Below are positions 1-9,843 of a stretch of 51,363 bases of DNA, piece by piece. Every line of letters starts with the position of its first letter. Positions within the stretch are counted from its first letter, which is position 1. The position numbers were made by a program, and so were the translations under genes. The notes under the pieces are model-generated. The model did no database searches and had not been told where the DNA came from. It saw nothing but the letters and a program-made list of their open reading frames with translations. The DNA is from Candidatus Bathyarchaeota archaeon (GTDB lineage: Archaea; Thermoproteota; Bathyarchaeia; TCS64), in assembly GCA_016783485.1 (NCBI GenBank), contig JADHWM010000004.1, forward strand, positions 1 to 51,363, written 5' to 3'.

Positions 1-708
1 GGAAACCTCGTCCTCCTGGCGATCACCCTGCTGGGGCTCGAGCCAAGCTACGCATTATCCTTCTCGGTTTATCTGCACGTCGGCACAGGGCTCGCCGCGC
101 TGGTATATTTCCGGAGGGAAGTCGCTAGAATCATCATACGGGGGTCTGAGGATGACCGAAGGCTCTTCCAGTTCTTGGCTTCAGCGACTTTCGTGACGGG
201 TGTTGTTGGTTATCCTCTTTTCGCGTTCGTGGAGCTGGCCAGCCTTTACGGGGAGGCGCTGCTGGCGCTGACTGGTGTGGCGCTCCTTGCCACCGGGCTG
301 ATGCAGAAAGGTAGGGAGAGTCGCGATATGCCTCCACCAAACGGCCTTGGACTAAAAGACGGTCTCATCCTGGGCGTCGTTCAAGGGCTGGCAGTTATCC
401 CCGGACTGTCTCGCTCCGGGGTGACGACCACGGCCCTCCTAATCAAAGGGTTCCAGGGCAAGGAGGCCTTCCGGCTCTCCTTCCTCATGAGCATCCCTGC
501 CGTGTTCGCTGCCGCTGCGGGACTAGCGATGGTCGAGGGGATCCCACCTATTGATAGTGGCATCCTTGTGGCTTTATCGGCGTCGTTCATATCGGCTCTA
601 GTGTCGATCGATCTCCTCATCAAGCTGGCTCAGAGAACGCGGTTTTGGAAGCTCTGCGTCGTATTGGGTTTAATTGCTCTCCTCGCTGTTCTCCCGTCCC
701 TCTTTTAA
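1..708 (+). CDS. uppP: Undecaprenyl-diphosphatase (UppP/BacA family), 5'-truncated by window edge
   Basis: Frame 1 is open from base 1 (GNLVLLAITLLGLEPSYALSFSVYLHVGTGLAALVYF...). Contains the PGLSRSGVTTTALL motif typical of UppP. Confidence 0.9.
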   Translation, partial: GNLVLLAITLLGLEPSYALSFSVYLHVGTGLAALVYFRREVARIIIRGSEDDRRLFQFLASATFVTGVVGYPLFAFVELASLYGEALLALTGVALLATGLMQKGRESRDMPPPNGLGLKDGLILGVVQGLAVIPGLSRSGVTTTALLIKGFQGKEAFRLSFLMSIPAVFAAAAGLAMVEGIPPIDSGILVALSASFISALVSIDLLIKLAQRTRFWKLCVVLGLIALLAVLPSLF

Positions 709-907
709 AACGGATTGTTCATTTGGGAAGAACGGTTAATGATGGAAGTGCGCGTAATAGTTTCCGCACGAAGTGGAGTAACGACTGAAACATCGAAGGT
801 TAATCTGGCGGCAATTCCGCATAGATTTACCCGGACTATAAACGAAGCTGTTGATAGGGGCCTCAACCAATAGAATCTTTTTGAACCGATAGAACCTTAG
901 TCTTCAA

Positions 908-2338
908 GTGGTCCTCTTGAAGGTCCTGTTCATCGAGCCCCCCAAAGACTTCTGGTTCGTCATGGGCGAGTACCTCCCTCCCCCCACCGCGGCTATCCAA
1001 CTCGCTGCATATCTCGAGGCAAAACGCCCTACTGACGAGATCACCATCCTTGACTGCCAAGCCGAGCGCCTCGACTGGGGCGACGTGGGGAAGCGCATCG
1101 AGAAGGAGGACCCCCACATCGTCGCGGTCAGCAGCTTATCCACGTGTAACGCATACACCGTCATAAGGACCCTCGACCTCGCAAAGAAGGTCGCTCCCGA
1201 TGTTTTCACGATAACCGGTGGTCAGCACTTCACCGCTCTCTCGGAGCCCAGTCTACATCAGTATCCTGCTATCGACGCGATCGCCCGGGGCGAAGGGGAG
1301 GTGACTCTCGTGGAAGTTGTTGACGCTCTCGATGAAAGCAGCAAGTTCACAGACATCCTGGGGCTCACGTTCAGGCATAAGGACAAAGTTGTCTCGAACC
1401 CCGATAGACCATTGCTCACTGATCTCGACTCTTTACCCATGCCCGGCTATCACCTCGTTGAGCAGAACCTCGACCGATATCACTTCAAAATGATGGCCGG
1501 GGACATGCGCTACGTCATCATAGAAGGGAGCAGGGGTTGTACCCACGACTGCAGGTTCTGCAGCCAGTGCCGCTTCTGGGGGCGCAGATGGAGGGCAAAG
1601 TCCGGTAAACGCATCGCCCAGGAGATGGAGTACGTAAGGGAGCGGTTCGGTGCAGAGTTCGTGTGGCTCACTGATGACAACTTCGCCTTCGGCCCCCGTT
1701 CCAGGGAGATGTTCGACGAGCTCACCCAGCGCAACCTAGGGGATCAGCTCTACTGGTTCGTTCAGGCAAGGGTCGACGACGTCGCAAGAAACAGCGAGAT
1801 TATCCCCGAGATGAGAAAGTCCGGCAACCAGTGGGTCCTACTGGGAGTCGAGAGCGGGGACTCCGAGGCCCTCGCTAATTACGGCAAGGGCACCAATCCC
1901 GGGCAGGCTCATGAGGCCGTCAAAATCCTCAAGGATAACGACATCTTCGCCCAGGCCACACTGATAATCGGGAACCGCAAGGACACCCACGAGTCGATTG
2001 CAGGCCTCCGGCGATACGTCGAGGACCTCGACCCCGACATCGCTATCCACATGATCCTTACGCCCTTCCCCGGTACCCCCCTCTACGAGGAGGCCGATGC
2101 GAAGGGCTGGATAGAGGACAGGAACTGGGCCAACTACGACATGATCCATGCCGTGATGCCCACCGAGACGTTGTCGACCCGGGAGGTTCAGGAGGAGCTC
2201 TTCCTGTGCTACAGGAGCTTCTTCGGTAAACTGCCCCGGCAGATACGCGGCGTCATCTCCTCCAACAGATTCAAGCGGAAGACCTACCGCTATATGGCGA
2301 GCCAGCAGCTACTTCGGCAGCTCAGGGGCCTCATATGA
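908..2338 (+). CDS. B12-binding domain radical SAM protein
   Basis: GTG start. N-terminal cobalamin-binding-like region (FIEPPKDFWFVMGEYLPPPTAAIQLAAYLE) and CTHDCRFC (CX3CX2C) radical SAM motif. Confidence 0.9.
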   Translation: MVLLKVLFIEPPKDFWFVMGEYLPPPTAAIQLAAYLEAKRPTDEITILDCQAERLDWGDVGKRIEKEDPHIVAVSSLSTCNAYTVIRTLDLAKKVAPDVFTITGGQHFTALSEPSLHQYPAIDAIARGEGEVTLVEVVDALDESSKFTDILGLTFRHKDKVVSNPDRPLLTDLDSLPMPGYHLVEQNLDRYHFKMMAGDMRYVIIEGSRGCTHDCRFCSQCRFWGRRWRAKSGKRIAQEMEYVRERFGAEFVWLTDDNFAFGPRSREMFDELTQRNLGDQLYWFVQARVDDVARNSEIIPEMRKSGNQWVLLGVESGDSEALANYGKGTNPGQAHEAVKILKDNDIFAQATLIIGNRKDTHESIAGLRRYVEDLDPDIAIHMILTPFPGTPLYEEADAKGWIEDRNWANYDMIHAVMPTETLSTREVQEELFLCYRSFFGKLPRQIRGVISSNRFKRKTYRYMASQQLLRQLRGLI

Positions 2339-3030
2339 GGGAGAGATTTGATGGTCTGCCCCTTCCTGAACTCGTCTTATCAATAGTTGGGATGATCCTA
2401 GTCCTCAAAGCCCTAGAGAACAGCCTGTCACCGGTCACACAACAAGATCCCGTCCACCTCATCATTTTCGTCGCATTATGCGCTTTGGGGGCAGTCGCCA
2501 CCCTCTTCCCCCGTAGATGTTCCCCCGAGATCCGAGTATCCGGCGACCTCCCCCCCTCAAGATACACGGACGTTCTCGGCATCAGAGTCATCCATGGTCA
2601 CCACTCCGACTGCAGTGGATTCAGCAACCACGAGATACGCCTCGGTGAGAAACGAATCTGTGCCGGCTGCCTCGGCCTCCTCGCCGGCTCCCTTATAGCA
2701 ATAATCATCACAGTGACCCAGGCCATTCAAAGTATATCCGTCCCCCCTCAGTCCGGACTCCTTGGACTAGCCTTCGTAGCTGCAGGTCTAGCCTACAGCG
2801 TTTTGATCCCCGGGAGCCCTCCCGTCTTTCGGACGGCCCTCAATGCCTTTTTCGTGACGGGCTTCGCCCTCGTATATCTCGTCCTCACGAGCATGCGCGG
2901 CCTGGGTCTTATGGGCATCAGCCTCAGCGTGTTCTGGATGTACACGAGGATACGGCTCTCCCGCTGGAGCCACGAGAGGCTCTGCGCTGGCTGTGATGAG
3001 CCCTGTAATGAAAAAATGGGTGGAAACTAG
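2335..3030 (+). CDS. Membrane protein, DUF2085-like
   Basis: ATGA overlap with the upstream gene. HGHHSDCSGFSNHEIRLGEKRICAGCLGLLAG followed by several hydrophobic helices. Confidence 0.6.
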   Translation: MRERFDGLPLPELVLSIVGMILVLKALENSLSPVTQQDPVHLIIFVALCALGAVATLFPRRCSPEIRVSGDLPPSRYTDVLGIRVIHGHHSDCSGFSNHEIRLGEKRICAGCLGLLAGSLIAIIITVTQAIQSISVPPQSGLLGLAFVAAGLAYSVLIPGSPPVFRTALNAFFVTGFALVYLVLTSMRGLGLMGISLSVFWMYTRIRLSRWSHERLCAGCDEPCNEKMGGN

Positions 3031-3350
3031 CGCTTTGAGAGCGCGTTGTAGACGATGAACAGCCCGAGTAAGATGACGGGTATCGGCCACAGTCTGTCCC
3101 ATGACGCCCACCAGAAGGTTCCTTGGAGGAGTTGTGATGCTCCCGCGAGGATGATCATCAACCCGATGAAGATCCCGAACCAGTTCCCCCCTCCGGACCC
3201 GAAGCAGAGATCATCGTTTCTCCTGCTCCGCCGGTAGTGCCTGGACCTGATCTCCTCCCTCAGGGGCGCTTCGCAGCTCTTGCAGTTCACGGCGTCGTCC
3301 TCGTTCTCTGCTCCGCATTTAGTGCAGTAAACCAAGTCAACCACTCGCAA
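3027..3350 (-). CDS. Zinc-ribbon membrane protein
   Basis: N-terminal YCTKCGAENEDDAVNCKSCEAPL zinc ribbon and two C-terminal hydrophobic segments. Confidence 0.65.
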   Translation of the reverse strand: MRVVDLVYCTKCGAENEDDAVNCKSCEAPLREEIRSRHYRRSRRNDDLCFGSGGGNWFGIFIGLMIILAGASQLLQGTFWWASWDRLWPIPVILLGLFIVYNALSKR

Positions 3351-3395
3351 AGGAGTAAAACTTCATCAGATAAAAGAACGTTTTGGTAACCGTCA

Positions 3396-4169
3396 TCAGA
3401 TGAAGAGATCCATGCCCCTGGGTCGAACGAGTTCTAAGGCGGACGCGGACTCGGAGGGCTCATACGCGTAGCCCCTGATGATAGCCGCTGGGATGCCTTC
3501 ATCCGCTTGTCCGATGGCCAATTCGGCGGCCGCTGCGAGTTCATCGGCTACCGCTGTCCGCTTCACTTTGAGCTCGTACCCGAAGAGGTCGTGCTCTCCG
3601 CGTCTGTCCCGGATGACGTTGAAGCCCGAGGCTCCCACGGCCACGTTCACCTCACCATCCCTGTGCCCCCTCCCGTGGGTGTCGCAGACGATCGCAGCAA
3701 CCTCGATACCGGCTAGTTCCCTCACCCTGTCGCGGAATGCTCGGGCTGATCCATCGGGATCCTCCGGGAGCAGCGCCACCACTTCCTCCCCCGGAACGTT
3801 GGACTTGTCGACGCCAGAGTTGGCGCATACGAATCCCTGCCACGTCTCGGTTATGAGTACCCCTGGCGCCATCCGTCTTATCGCCCTCGAGTCACTTAAC
3901 ACAACCTCCACGAGTCGAGGGTCTTTACCGGTGAACTCCGCGTATCGTAGTGCAATTTCTGAAGGCTCGACGGAGCTAAGATCCACTGTCCTCCCCTCCG
4001 CCCTTGAGACGATGACGTGGGACAGGACCACCACATCCCCGTTCCGGAGGGGATTCCCCTGGGAATTCAAAGCCTCCAAGATGAGGGCGGCTAGGTCGTC
4101 CCCCTCCTCGATAATTGGTAAGCCTTCGATCCCGATGATCTCGATCCTCATGAAAATCTCCTGAGACAA
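3396..4169 (-). CDS. cofE: Coenzyme F420-0:L-glutamate ligase
   Basis: GDVVVLSHVIVSRAEGR, FVCANSGVDKSNVPGE and DTHGRGHRDGEVNVAVGASG are typical of CofE. Confidence 0.9.
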   Translation of the reverse strand: MSQEIFMRIEIIGIEGLPIIEEGDDLAALILEALNSQGNPLRNGDVVVLSHVIVSRAEGRTVDLSSVEPSEIALRYAEFTGKDPRLVEVVLSDSRAIRRMAPGVLITETWQGFVCANSGVDKSNVPGEEVVALLPEDPDGSARAFRDRVRELAGIEVAAIVCDTHGRGHRDGEVNVAVGASGFNVIRDRRGEHDLFGYELKVKRTAVADELAAAAELAIGQADEGIPAAIIRGYAYEPSESASALELVRPRGMDLFI

Positions 4170-4267
4170 CCAAACTCTTGATGGTTAAAAGGGAGACGGT
4201 TGAAACCGGGGAAGGGGTCTGAGACCCTTTTTATGCGGGAAAGCCTCAGCACAAAGGGGGTTGAACC

Positions 4268-5044
4268 GTGTCTAACATCCTCAGCATCCCCGCAAGGGGC
4301 AACGAGAAGCTCGAGAAGTTGCTCGAGTTCGTGGACGGCGACGTGGAGCTCCAGACGCTTTGGCGGTGCTCCAACGTCCTCGCAGTGGACCGCCTGGGGC
4401 TCAACGATCACGGCCCTGTCCATGTCAAGATCGTGGCCAACGGGGCCTTGAAGATGCTCAGGATCATGGTGGAGAGGGGCGTGGAGCCCGGCATCGTGAA
4501 GGAATACGGTATGACGGCCGAGGACTCCGAGGTGGTCGTGGTCCTCGCATCCATTCTGCACGACCTGGGAATGGCCTTTGCGAGGAAGGCCCACGAGATC
4601 TACAGCGTGCCCCTCGCCCTCGGCGTCCTCAAGAGGTGCCTCCCCCTGTGCTACTCGACGGAGGAGGCCACCATCGTCGCATCCGAGGTCCTCCACGCGA
4701 TAATAAGCCACCACGCCCCAAATCAACCACTCACAGTGGAGGCGGGGATCGTAAAGGTCGCAGACGCCCTCGACATGGAGAAGGGGCGGGCCAGGATCCC
4801 CTACGAGAAGGGGAGGATAGACATCCACTCCGCATCCGCCATTGCTATCGAGAATGTCACCATCGAGGAGGGGGAGGACAAGCCCATAACCATCAGCATC
4901 GAGATGACCAACCCCGCGGGCATCTTCCAGGTGGACAACCTCCTCGGGGCAAAGATCGAGGGAAGCGGCATAGAACAGTACATTCACGTAGAAGCGAGGA
5001 TAAAAGAGGGAGACGAGATCCGGGTCGTGAACTTCGACCTGTGA
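4268..5044 (+). CDS. HD-domain phosphohydrolase
   Basis: GTG start. LASILHDLGMAFAR (HD motif), HAIISHH and KVADALDMEKGR. Confidence 0.8.
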   Translation: MSNILSIPARGNEKLEKLLEFVDGDVELQTLWRCSNVLAVDRLGLNDHGPVHVKIVANGALKMLRIMVERGVEPGIVKEYGMTAEDSEVVVVLASILHDLGMAFARKAHEIYSVPLALGVLKRCLPLCYSTEEATIVASEVLHAIISHHAPNQPLTVEAGIVKVADALDMEKGRARIPYEKGRIDIHSASAIAIENVTIEEGEDKPITISIEMTNPAGIFQVDNLLGAKIEGSGIEQYIHVEARIKEGDEIRVVNFDL

Positions 5045-5047
5045 TCC

Positions 5048-5401
5048 TTATACAGGCAGTCTTCGCTCGACGGCGATGGTGCAGCGGGTTGCTAGGGCCG
5101 CAATGGCCCCCAGGGCTGCGAGGTAGGGGACGAACAGGGCGCCAATCACCCCCACCGTGACCGGGATCTCGAGGAGGGTGTCTCCTCTCTCGTTTCTGAC
5201 GATGAGTCGGCTCACGTTTCCCTCTGCGATGAGCTCTTTCACCCGTCCTACGAGGTCGTCGGCGGAGACCTGGAATTCCTCCCACTCGGAGGCCTTGACG
5301 GCGGCTCCGCATTTGGAGCAGTATCTGGCGTCCTCGGAGAGCTCCTTTCCGCACTCCATGCAGTAGACCATTGTTATCATCCACAGATTCTCGAGGGTCA
5401 A
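5048..5401 (-). CDS. Zinc-ribbon protein with DUF4342-like C-terminus
   Basis: YCMECGKELSEDARYCSKCGA, then VGRVKELIAEGNVSRLIVRNERGDTLLEIPVTVGVIGAL. Confidence 0.6.
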   Translation of the reverse strand: MTLENLWMITMVYCMECGKELSEDARYCSKCGAAVKASEWEEFQVSADDLVGRVKELIAEGNVSRLIVRNERGDTLLEIPVTVGVIGALFVPYLAALGAIAALATRCTIAVERRLPV

Positions 5402-5475
5402 AGATAAATGCGTCGAGGCGTCGAGACGGCTGTTTGGCTTAGTCCAGAATCCTTATATTTTGGAGCCATTCCTAG

Positions 5476-5509
5476 GTAGAAGTCTACTAGGTTGAAGTCT
5501 ACTATGTTG
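5476..5509 (+). promoter_or_regulatory. Candidate PadR auto-operator: two 15-bp direct repeats plus inverted repeat at the padR start
   Basis: AAGTCTACTAGGTTG / AAGTCTACTATGTTG (5480-5494 and 5495-5509). GTAGA-AG-TCTAC inverted repeat at 5476-5487. TTATATTTT TATA-like box about 25 nt upstream. Confidence 0.5.
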
Positions 5510-6043
5510 AGGGCAGGTCCCTTAGCCTCGGGAGCGGTGAGCCCCCTCCAGTTCCTCCTGTTGCTTCAGTTGAATGAAGGTCCAAAGTATGGCTATGAGA
5601 TGCTAAAGTTCCTGAGGGACGAGTTCGAGGGCGTCTGGGAAGTCAGAACGGGGAGCTTGTACCCCGCCCTGAGGAGCCTCGAGTCCAGGGGATTCGTAGA
5701 GACCGCCATGAAGGATGAGACCGAGTTCTACACTCTGACACCCAGCGGGGAAGACCTCCTCAACAGCTTCAGCGAGAGGATCGAGCTCCGGAGCAAGTTC
5801 ACAAACAGGTTCTTCAGAGCCATGTTCAAACTCATGCCCCCCAACATACGGAGCGGGGTCCTAGAGATCTTCCGCAAGCTCTCCGAGGACGACATGGACT
5901 TCTACTCCGCACAGATGGACCTCCTCAACGAGTCCATGGACAAGGAGTCGATGCTAGAATGCCTCGACGAGGTCAAGTCCATCATGGAGACCCGTCTCGA
6001 GATGATCGAGCGTGTAAGGCAGAAGATCGAGGAGGGGAGCTGA
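5492..6043 (+). CDS. PadR family transcriptional regulator
   Basis: PLQFLLLLQLNEGPKYGYEMLKFL...WEVRTGSLYPALRSLESRGFVE is a PadR winged helix. ATG at 5504 is an alternative start. Confidence 0.85.
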   Translation: MKSTMLRAGPLASGAVSPLQFLLLLQLNEGPKYGYEMLKFLRDEFEGVWEVRTGSLYPALRSLESRGFVETAMKDETEFYTLTPSGEDLLNSFSERIELRSKFTNRFFRAMFKLMPPNIRSGVLEIFRKLSEDDMDFYSAQMDLLNESMDKESMLECLDEVKSIMETRLEMIERVRQKIEEGS

Positions 6044-6732
6044 TGTCCGTGGTCATGGAGACCGTGGGGCTCGAGAAGGAGTACCCCCAGGGTGGCAGCG
6101 TCCTTAGGGTGCTGAAGGGCATCGACCTCAAGGTGGTTAAGGGGGAGTTCATGGCCATAATGGGGCCATCCGGGAGCGGCAAGTCGACCCTCCTCAACAT
6201 GCTGGGGGCCCTCGACAAGCCCTCGGCCGGAAAGATAATCGTCCATGGCACCGACCTCTCCACGCTGAATGACAACGAGCTCGCGGATCTCAGGAACAAG
6301 GAGATAGGCTTCGTGTTCCAGTTCTTCAACCTGATCCCCCGCTTCGACGCCCTGAAAAACGTCGAGCTCCCCATGGCCATTGCAGGGGTCCCCTCCCGGG
6401 AGAGGCGGGAGCGGGCCGGGAAGCTCCTCGAGCTCGTGGGTCTCAAGGAGCGGATGGATCACAAGCCCGCGGAGCTGAGCGGCGGGGAGCAGCAGAGGGT
6501 CGCCATCGCTAGGGCCCTCGTGAACGAGCCCTCGGTCCTGCTCTGCGACGAGGTCACGGGGAACCTAGACTCGAAGACGGGCTTCGAGGTGATGGAGCTC
6601 CTCCTATCCTTCAACAAGGAGCAGGGGAAGACGTTCATCCTCATCACCCACGACCCCAACGTCGCCCAGATGGCGCAGCGCCTAGTCCAGCTCCAGGACG
6701 GAATAATCATTGGAGAGAAACAGCTATGGTGA
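6043..6732 (+). CDS. ABC transporter ATP-binding protein (MacB/LolD-like)
   Basis: Walker A GPSGSGKST, signature LSGGEQQRVAIARAL, Walker B LLCDEVTGNLD. TGATG overlap with padR. Confidence 0.92.
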   Translation: MSVVMETVGLEKEYPQGGSVLRVLKGIDLKVVKGEFMAIMGPSGSGKSTLLNMLGALDKPSAGKIIVHGTDLSTLNDNELADLRNKEIGFVFQFFNLIPRFDALKNVELPMAIAGVPSRERRERAGKLLELVGLKERMDHKPAELSGGEQQRVAIARALVNEPSVLLCDEVTGNLDSKTGFEVMELLLSFNKEQGKTFILITHDPNVAQMAQRLVQLQDGIIIGEKQLW

Positions 6733-8639
6733 GAAACTTGAAACGTGAAAGAGCATCGATGTTGATACTGGTCATCGCGATCGCGATGGCCTCCCAGATC
6801 CTGATGGTAGAGGCACCGGACTATCTCCCGGTCCTCCGAATATCCACCGACGACGTCTACCTCACCGCGGGTGAGGAGAACCAGATCAAGTTCACACTGA
6901 CCAACGTGGGCTCGTGGAGCATCTACGAGGCCAAGATCTCCCTCTCTGTCCCGGCGACCACGCCCGGGATCTCGTTGCTGGATGGCTACCACCAGGTCTA
7001 CAACCAGATAAACGACGGCGCCTCGAAGACCTTCTACACCCAGGTTTACGTCGACGAGGATACGCCGCTTGGCGCGTACAGCCTCACCCTCCAAGCCACG
7101 TACATGCAGAAGGTCCAGTATGGGGTCGAGATGCTGGAGTCAACGACTCTCCAGATAGGGATCGTGGTCGACAGCGTCTCCAAGCTCAGCTACAGGATGA
7201 GCGCGGAGGCCGACAACCCCGTGTTCACCGCCGGTGCCGATAACCAATTGAACGTCAAGCTTGAGAATCTCGGGGATGCAACAGTCTACGAGATCGACTC
7301 GACAGTCACATCGACCTCTCCCTACATCGTGGTGCTGCAAGGCGCAAGGTTCACCCACACCAGTCTAGACGCCAACATGAGCGTGCTGCACCCCGCGACC
7401 GTGAGAGTGTCCAGGAACACGCCCCTAGGGGTCTACACGTTGTCGGAGACCGTGGTCTACGAGGACGCGGCGGGTCAGACCTATTTCGAGAGTTTCGTCG
7501 TAGGGATCACGGTCAACAGCTCAACGCTCCCCAACCCGTTGCTGAGCGTCAGCATCGGGGACCCCCGATTGATCGCGGGAGCCGAGAATCCGGTCACCGT
7601 CAACCTCGTCAACATCGGCGACGAGGGCCTCAGCGATGTCGAGGTCTCTCTGGTCTCCGCATCGCCGTACATCGCAATCTTGGAGGGCGGCCGCATCAAC
7701 ATCGACGAGCTGGACCCTGACGAGGGCGTCGCCATGGACGTCGTCATCGCCGTCTCTAGGAGCGCCCCCGTGGGAGTCTACACTCTTTCTACCTCGTCCT
7801 CCTACCAGGGGTCCGACAGCCAGGGTTACATGGAGGCCTCGACCCTAGGTGTCAGCGTGGAGTCGGTGAAGGTCCCCGTCCAGACCTCGGTCGTGATGCG
7901 CAGCTATGCCACATCGATCGATCCCGTGAGGCCCGGGGACGAGTTAGAGCTGGTCGTGGAGCTGGAGTGTCTGGGCTCCGACGCCCACGACGTGAAGGCG
8001 GCCCTCTCCCTCGACCCCCTCACAGGGATATCGACGATGAGCCCCACCCTTGTCTCATTGGGTGAAATGGACGCCGGGGAGCGGTCAGAGGCCAAGTTCG
8101 ATCTGCTGGTGAGCGGCAACGTACGGGCGGGGCAGTACCCCGGTATCGCCAGCATCACCTACCTGGACGCCGATGGGGTGCCTAGGAGTCTCAGGGAGAC
8201 CGTGACGCTGAGCGTCAGGGGGATAGTGGAATTCACACTCATAAACGCCGGCACCGTTTCGGTCGGCGTCGGGGAGTCCAAGGAGCTCGAGGCGGACATG
8301 CTCTTGGTGGGCACCGAGAGCGTCCAGTTCGTGAACATCGAGGTCGTCGAGGACTCTGTCTTCGAGCGCACCGCTGAGAGCGATGAGTACATCGGGGCGG
8401 TGGACCCCGACAGCCCCATCCCCTTCGAGGTCTGGTTCAGGGTGGCGGACGGTACCGATGTGGGGGAGCACACCTTGACACTGAAGATCACATATCAGGA
8501 CGACCTGAACCAGGAGCACGTCGAGACCCTGAGGCTCACCGTGGACGTGGAGGAACCCTCATCGCAGTCCGACATGCAATCCAGCTCCACCGGGGGTTTC
8601 TGGGTCTGGCTCCGCAGACTCTTGGGACTGGGACCATAG
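6726..8639 (+). CDS. Secreted protein with tandem CARDB/NEW3-like Ig-fold repeats
   Basis: N-terminal hydrophobic segment. Repeated F.AG..N...V.L.N.GD..v......S.SPYI..L.G and PLGVYTLS blocks. Confidence 0.75.
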   Translation: MVRNLKRERASMLILVIAIAMASQILMVEAPDYLPVLRISTDDVYLTAGEENQIKFTLTNVGSWSIYEAKISLSVPATTPGISLLDGYHQVYNQINDGASKTFYTQVYVDEDTPLGAYSLTLQATYMQKVQYGVEMLESTTLQIGIVVDSVSKLSYRMSAEADNPVFTAGADNQLNVKLENLGDATVYEIDSTVTSTSPYIVVLQGARFTHTSLDANMSVLHPATVRVSRNTPLGVYTLSETVVYEDAAGQTYFESFVVGITVNSSTLPNPLLSVSIGDPRLIAGAENPVTVNLVNIGDEGLSDVEVSLVSASPYIAILEGGRINIDELDPDEGVAMDVVIAVSRSAPVGVYTLSTSSSYQGSDSQGYMEASTLGVSVESVKVPVQTSVVMRSYATSIDPVRPGDELELVVELECLGSDAHDVKAALSLDPLTGISTMSPTLVSLGEMDAGERSEAKFDLLVSGNVRAGQYPGIASITYLDADGVPRSLRETVTLSVRGIVEFTLINAGTVSVGVGESKELEADMLLVGTESVQFVNIEVVEDSVFERTAESDEYIGAVDPDSPIPFEVWFRVADGTDVGEHTLTLKITYQDDLNQEHVETLRLTVDVEEPSSQSDMQSSSTGGFWVWLRRLLGLGP

Positions 8640-8649
8640 GGGATAGCCT

Positions 8650-9843
8650 TTGAGAATCTGGGATATCGCGGTGATGTCGCTCGATAGCCTGAAGGAGAGG
8701 AAGTTCAGGTTCGCCCTCAACCTCATTGGCATCCTCATCGGATGCACTGCGGTGACGGGTCTCGTCTCCATCACCCAGGGGCTCAGCAACGACATCAACT
8801 CGCAGCTGGAGGTCTTCGGCCCCCAGAACATCATGGTGATCCCCGGCCAGATACAGCAGGGCAGGGGCATCGTGGGTTCCACGTTGAATTGGAGGGACCT
8901 CGAGATCATCTCCAAGGTCGAGGACGTCAAAGTCGCGACTCCCATTATCGCGAACAAGATTGTCAGCTTCACCGTGAGGGGGCGGCCTTTCATGGTGGAG
9001 ATGTTCGGCGTCACCAACGAGTACTTCGAGATCAACAAGAACAGCGAGGTCGATGACGGCAGACAGCTGCTCAGGACGGACACATCGGCCGTCGTGATCG
9101 GGGCCAACATCGCTCAGCCCCTCGACGAGGACGAGCCCATCGTCGGGGTCGGGGACAGATTAAAGGTCAAAGCGAAGGTGAACGGCGTGGAGAAAGAGCT
9201 CTCCCTCAGGGTCGTCGGCGTCTACGGGAGGACCGGGGGAAGCTTCGGGGCCGACCTCGACAACTCCATCGGGATACCCTTGAGGACCGCGCAGCAATTC
9301 TGGGAGATCGGGGGCGAGTTCGACTACTTCATGGTCCAGGCCGAGACCATCGAGCTGGTCAGCGATGTCGTGGAGAGGATCGAGGACAAGCTGGGCGAAG
9401 CGGTCACAGTCATTAGCTTCGAATCGGCCCAGGACCTCGTCGGGGACGTGCTGGGCACCATCGAGGCGGTCCTCGGGGGCATCGCGGCGATCTCCCTCAT
9501 CGTAGCCGGCGTAGGTATCATCAATACCATGACGGTGTCGGTGATGGAGCGGACCCGGGAGATCGGTGTCCTCAAGGCGATAGGCGCCAAGAGCAGGGAC
9601 GTCCTCTTCATGTTCATCTCCGAGGCCATAGTCACAGGCCTCGTCGGCGGCATCACCGGAGCCCTCTTCGGCGTCTTCTTGGCACAGGTGGTAGGGGGCT
9701 ACATCAATCTGCCCCCCGACCCCAGCTTGGGCCTCATGGTCTTCGTCGTCGGCTTCGCCGTCGCGACCAGCGTGATCTCCGGGCTCTACCCCGCATGGAG
9801 GGCATCGGGTCTGCACCCGGTGGAGGCGTTGAGATATGAGTGA
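8650..9843 (+). CDS. ABC transporter permease (MacB/FtsX family)
   Basis: TTG start. SLKERKFRFALNLIGILIGCTAVTGLVSI, GVGIINTMTVSVMERTREIGVLKAIGAKSRDVLFMFISEA. Confidence 0.92.
   Translation: MRIWDIAVMSLDSLKERKFRFALNLIGILIGCTAVTGLVSITQGLSNDINSQLEVFGPQNIMVIPGQIQQGRGIVGSTLNWRDLEIISKVEDVKVATPIIANKIVSFTVRGRPFMVEMFGVTNEYFEINKNSEVDDGRQLLRTDTSAVVIGANIAQPLDEDEPIVGVGDRLKVKAKVNGVEKELSLRVVGVYGRTGGSFGADLDNSIGIPLRTAQQFWEIGGEFDYFMVQAETIELVSDVVERIEDKLGEAVTVISFESAQDLVGDVLGTIEAVLGGIAAISLIVAGVGIINTMTVSVMERTREIGVLKAIGAKSRDVLFMFISEAIVTGLVGGITGALFGVFLAQVVGGYINLPPDPSLGLMVFVVGFAVATSVISGLYPAWRASGLHPVEALRYE

Noticed and set aside
745-815. Possible C/D box RNA (ATGATGG ... CTGA) between uppP and the radical SAM gene
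   Set aside because: The C box is imperfect, no C'/D' pair or terminal stem, and no evident guide. Too weak to call.
4148-4987. 279-aa minus-strand ORF antisense to the HD-domain gene
   Set aside because: His/Asp/Leu-rich shadow ORF from codon bias on the opposite strand; the HD frame has real motifs.
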